Source of the DNA: Pollutimonas bauzanensis
GTDB lineage: Bacteria; Pseudomonadota; Gammaproteobacteria; Burkholderiales; Burkholderiaceae_B
Direction of reading: 5' to 3'
DNA: 64,000 nucleotides
Assembly (NCBI RefSeq): GCF_900129885.1
Contig: NZ_FQXE01000016.1
Location: 1 to 64,000, forward strand
Shown: one piece after another, positions 61,361-64,000 of the stretch
Layout: every line of letters starts with the position of its first letter
How positions within the stretch are numbered: the stretch's first letter is position 1
Position numbers and translations under genes: made by a program
The notes under the pieces: generated by a model
Databases searched by the model: none
What the model saw: the letters and a program-made list of their open reading frames with translations, nothing else
Told to the model about the DNA's origin: nothing

Positions 61361-64000
61361 TGGGTTCGCTCCTGGCAGGGATAGACGGACAGCCATTGCC
61401 GCGTCATGGCAGCGACTTCCCGCGCAACGGCGGCGTCTTCCATAAGCTCCCAGTGATCGGCTTTGACGACATGGATCTGCGCCCCTGCCTTCCAGGCCGA
61501 CCATTCGCGCACTGCTGGCGTCCAACGCTCGGGATGGCGATCCGCTTCGATCCACAAACGGGGAATCGGAACGGCTGCGCCGACGCGGTGCTTCGACAGC
61601 AGGTCCAGCAAGCGGTAAATGCGTGTCAGCCATTGGCGGGCGACGTCCACGGGCAATGGCGGGCTGACCACGCCTGCCGCAATGGCGCTGCGTACAAAGC
61701 TTTCCAGGCGGTGGTCTTCGTCCATGTCCTCCCAACCGTGCGGCAGCGCGATCTGGCTGCGTTCTTCGACCAGCAGGCGCATGAGCGCGGAAATATCGTC
61801 GACCACGAAATCAGCACCGCATACTGGATCTATCAGGACCAAGCGCACGGTCCTCCGGCGTGCGTCCAGCATGCGTGCGATCTCGGCAGCGACAGTAGCC
61901 CCATAGGACCAGCCGATCAACGTGACAGGCCCATCTCCAAGCTGCGGCGCCATCGTCTGCAAATAGCCCGCAGCAAGCGCCAACAAGTTGTCCACCTCAA
62001 TCTGCTCCGGCGCCTGCAAGCCCCACACCTGGCAATCCAGGAATTGGGCAAATGTCAGGTACGACGTCACGCCACCATCCGATGCGTGGAACACGAACCC
62101 GCGTTCGCTCGATGCCCCCTGGCTCAGTGGCACAAGCATGTTTTTCATTTCCTTGTGCCCGATGCCCTTGAGGGTCCCGCAGAAGCCCGCCAGCGTCGGG
62201 TGGGAAAACAACGCCTGTAGACTGGCACCGGCAACGCCCATGCGATTGAGCTGCGCAACGACGCGTGTGGCAATCAGGCTGTCGCCACCGATCTGGAAGA
62301 AATCACTGCCCGGATGCACCGGCTTGCCGAGGAAGGACCGCCACATCTGTGCAACGCTTTCCAGCAGTTCGTCGGATGGGGGAACCCCAGTGTCGGCGTA
62401 CGCCATGGCTGCGGCGGTGTCTCCAGACGTTTTCGCCATTGTCGCAGCAGGTTCTCCTGATACGTCCCCGGGGGAAGTCTCATCTGCCACAAACATGCCC
62501 AGCGGCTCGCTCTGCTGTACCGTCACGGTCGGGAACGCACCGCCAAAACGTTGGGCCAGTTCCTGCTCCAGCCCTGCGCAATCGACATGCATGGCCCGTA
62601 CCACCCGCGCCACAATCACATGCTGATGAATGGGCGAAACCTCCTGCTGCGGCCACACCAGCTCGAGAGAGAAACCGGCATGCTGCAGCGCGTCGCGCCA
62701 TTGGGATAGGTCCAGCATGGCTTTGTCGTCGACAACGCGATGATCCTGATAGTTACCCAGCCCCTCGATGAAGCCCACGCTGGCTATCTGCAGCAGGCTG
62801 TCGCGTTGAGTGGCCTCGATCAGCAGCAACCGCGCGCCGGGTTTCATCAGGCTGCTGATACGGCGCAGCGAGCGGACGATATGGCTGGCGTCGTGCATCA
62901 CCTGGGCAGCGACCACAAGGTCATAGCCCTCAACCGGATGCATCGCGTAGTCGACCGGCTGGTTGATGTCGAATAGCCCGTACGCCATGTCATCGCGCCC
63001 GGCGAAGCGCTTGCGTGCCTCGTCCAGGAAGAAGGTCGACACGTCGGTGAAATGATAGGCCTGCAGTTGCCTGCCGAGCGCTTCCAGCACGGCTCCCGTG
63101 GTGGCACCAGTTCCTGCACCGATCTCCATGACGCGCAGATTGCCACCTGCGCTCGCATGTTGTGCCAGCGCACGCACGACACGTTCCACATTCCGGGCCA
63201 CGCACTGCGCCGCCGGATTCTCGGCATACAAGGCGCGGGTAATCGCGTAATCATCCACAAAGAACAGCTCTAGGGCCGAACATGTACCTTGCAGCAGTTC
63301 CGCGTGCCGCTCTATGCTGCGGCCGAGATAGGCAGCCAGCACCTCGCCCCACGGGCTGGATAGCACCGTCGGCGCCGCTGGTATCTGACTCGCTGGTATC
63401 TGATCCAGCGGGCGCTGGCACACAAAGCACCGATCGTCCTCAGACAGCCATCCGGCGTTCGATAGGGCATGCAACCACTGGCGGACGATACGCTCGAAAT
63501 GCGGCAGCACCTTCAGCCGTTGGTAGATCTCGTCCAGCTTCAAGGCTTGGCCTTCCTGTACGAACAGGCCTTGGCTCGCCAGAGTTCCGGCGATGCCATG
63601 CAGTGCGCGGGTCTCCAGCGCATGCCACACCGCATCAAAGCGCGACTGCTCGGCTGCGTCCAGCCCCACCAGGCCAGGCAGTCCAGCCAGGGACTGGCCG
63701 GGCAGACGGGCAAGCGTATACGTGCGCTCCGCCGCCACGACCTTTACCCGCAAGCCTCCCGTCCCGGCATCGGCCCGTACATCGGCCCGTACATCGGCCT
63801 GCAGGATGCCATCCTTCCGGAGCACGGTATCCTCGACTTCACGCAGATCTACCGTAGTGCCTGCGATGGCAGAAGGCCACCCACGGCGCTCAAAACGTTG
63901 CGGGGCGCGCTGGCCTTCAGGCAGCTTCCACAGTCCTTGCTGCTCCATCAATTCCGGGAACAGCGCGACGGCCTTCAAGACCTCGCGGAAATCCTCGAAC
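61357..64000 (-). CDS. Siderophore NRPS, C-terminal part (MT-PCP-TE), runs off the right edge
   Basis: At least 881 codons, open beyond 64000. Order: a region with YQRLKVLPHFERIVRQWLHAL; a methyltransferase with LRVMEIGAGTGATTGAVLEAL (SAM motif I), DLVVAAQVMHDASHIV and GARLLLIEATQ; an 80-residue acidic linker; a carrier domain with DFFQIGGDSLIATRVVAQL (Ser arm site); and a type I thioesterase with LIGWSYGATVAAEIAR and His in KADHWELMED. This is the C-terminal module of HMWP1/PchF-type enzymes, which methylate the last cysteine-derived ring and release the product. Gene order NRPS-ybtU-ybtT-ybtE matches the yersiniabactin operon. Confidence 0.9.
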   Translation of the reverse strand, partial: FEDFREVLKAVALFPELMEQQGLWKLPEGQRAPQRFERRGWPSAIAGTTVDLREVEDTVLRKDGILQADVRADVRADAGTGGLRVKVVAAERTYTLARLPGQSLAGLPGLVGLDAAEQSRFDAVWHALETRALHGIAGTLASQGLFVQEGQALKLDEIYQRLKVLPHFERIVRQWLHALSNAGWLSEDDRCFVCQRPLDQIPASQIPAAPTVLSSPWGEVLAAYLGRSIERHAELLQGTCSALELFFVDDYAITRALYAENPAAQCVARNVERVVRALAQHASAGGNLRVMEIGAGTGATTGAVLEALGRQLQAYHFTDVSTFFLDEARKRFAGRDDMAYGLFDINQPVDYAMHPVEGYDLVVAAQVMHDASHIVRSLRRISSLMKPGARLLLIEATQRDSLLQIASVGFIEGLGNYQDHRVVDDKAMLDLSQWRDALQHAGFSLELVWPQQEVSPIHQHVIVARVVRAMHVDCAGLEQELAQRFGGAFPTVTVQQSEPLGMFVADETSPGDVSGEPAATMAKTSGDTAAAMAYADTGVPPSDELLESVAQMWRSFLGKPVHPGSDFFQIGGDSLIATRVVAQLNRMGVAGASLQALFSHPTLAGFCGTLKGIGHKEMKNMLVPLSQGASSERGFVFHASDGGVTSYLTFAQFLDCQVWGLQAPEQIEVDNLLALAAGYLQTMAPQLGDGPVTLIGWSYGATVAAEIARMLDARRRTVRLVLIDPVCGADFVVDDISALMRLLVEERSQIALPHGWEDMDEDHRLESFVRSAIAAGVVSPPLPVDVARQWLTRIYRLLDLLSKHRVGAAVPIPRLWIEADRHPERWTPAVREWSAWKAGAQIHVVKADHWELMEDAAVAREVAAMTRQWLSVYPCQERTQ
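63771..63794. repeat. 12-bp tandem repeat in the NRPS gene
   Basis: CGGCCCGTACAT occurs twice in tandem with a partial third unit, encoding ADVRADVRAD on the minus strand. Changes in copy number would keep the frame. Confidence 0.8.

Noticed and set aside
63771-63794. 12-bp tandem repeat in the NRPS gene as a phase-variation switch
   Set aside because: Its unit is a multiple of three and would not change the frame, so it is kept only as a minor repeat feature.

Overview
The window is GC-rich DNA, mostly about 65% G+C, with tightly packed co-directional operons. Its gene content (NtrC/sigma-54-type urt-ure operon, filamentous-haemagglutinin two-partner secretion, RES/Xre pair, EntD-type PPTase) points to a betaproteobacterium of the Alcaligenaceae, Bordetella- or Achromobacter-like. 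That placement is inferred from protein style and is not proven. I see no rRNA, tRNA or CRISPR array.

1-7 kb is an accessory strip: the N-terminal part of a Fic-type protein running off the left edge, a short epimerase, a decayed haemagglutinin fragment, an AAA ATPase/subtilisin-like protease pair with a diverged 100-bp repeat upstream, and an Rpn-type PD-(D/E)XK nuclease. About 7-24.4 kb, nearly all on the minus strand, is a cell-surface-signalling/secretion island resembling the Pseudomonas aeruginosa Vre (PUMA3) locus. It holds a TpsB transporter, a DUF2341-LamG-ExbB fusion, ExbD, a TonB-like protein, a porin, two STN-domain proteins, a coiled-coil exported protein, a YbjN protein, a PpiC isomerase, a RES/Xre toxin-antitoxin pair, an ECF sigma factor, and an anti-sigma factor fused in frame to a DUF3739 haemagglutinin. 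A serine protease and a small TonB-C-like protein follow. The signalling end is decaying: the sigma gene has a premature stop inside region 4, the haemagglutinin is frameshifted by a perfect 10-bp tandem duplication, and three more haemagglutinin remnants are scattered nearby. Three near-identical bipartite promoter-like elements (7-4-7 box, GGCGGT, 16 bp, CGTC) precede minus-strand genes in this island.

24.5-41 kb holds small exported and membrane proteins, an alpha/beta hydrolase, a MITE-like element, a DUF2946/TonB-receptor/PepSY metal-uptake set, a ClsC-like phospholipase D lipoprotein and a 2,876-residue cyclic beta-1,2-glucan synthase convergent with it.

41-53 kb is one long urea operon, urtABCDE-ureDA-(hupE/ureJ)-ureBCEFG, preceded by a strong sigma-54 promoter and an NtrC-type palindrome. 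It joins high-affinity urea uptake to nickel-dependent hydrolysis under nitrogen control.

53-55.3 kb is a copper-handling set (DUF2946, a TonB receptor reduced to its two ends, SCO1, PCuAC, small membrane protein). 55.7-64 kb (minus strand, running off the right edge) is a yersiniabactin/pyochelin-type siderophore operon: NRPS C-terminus (MT-PCP-TE), thiazoline reductase, type II thioesterase, a single protein joining salicyl-AMP ligase to salicylate synthase, and a phosphopantetheinyl transferase.
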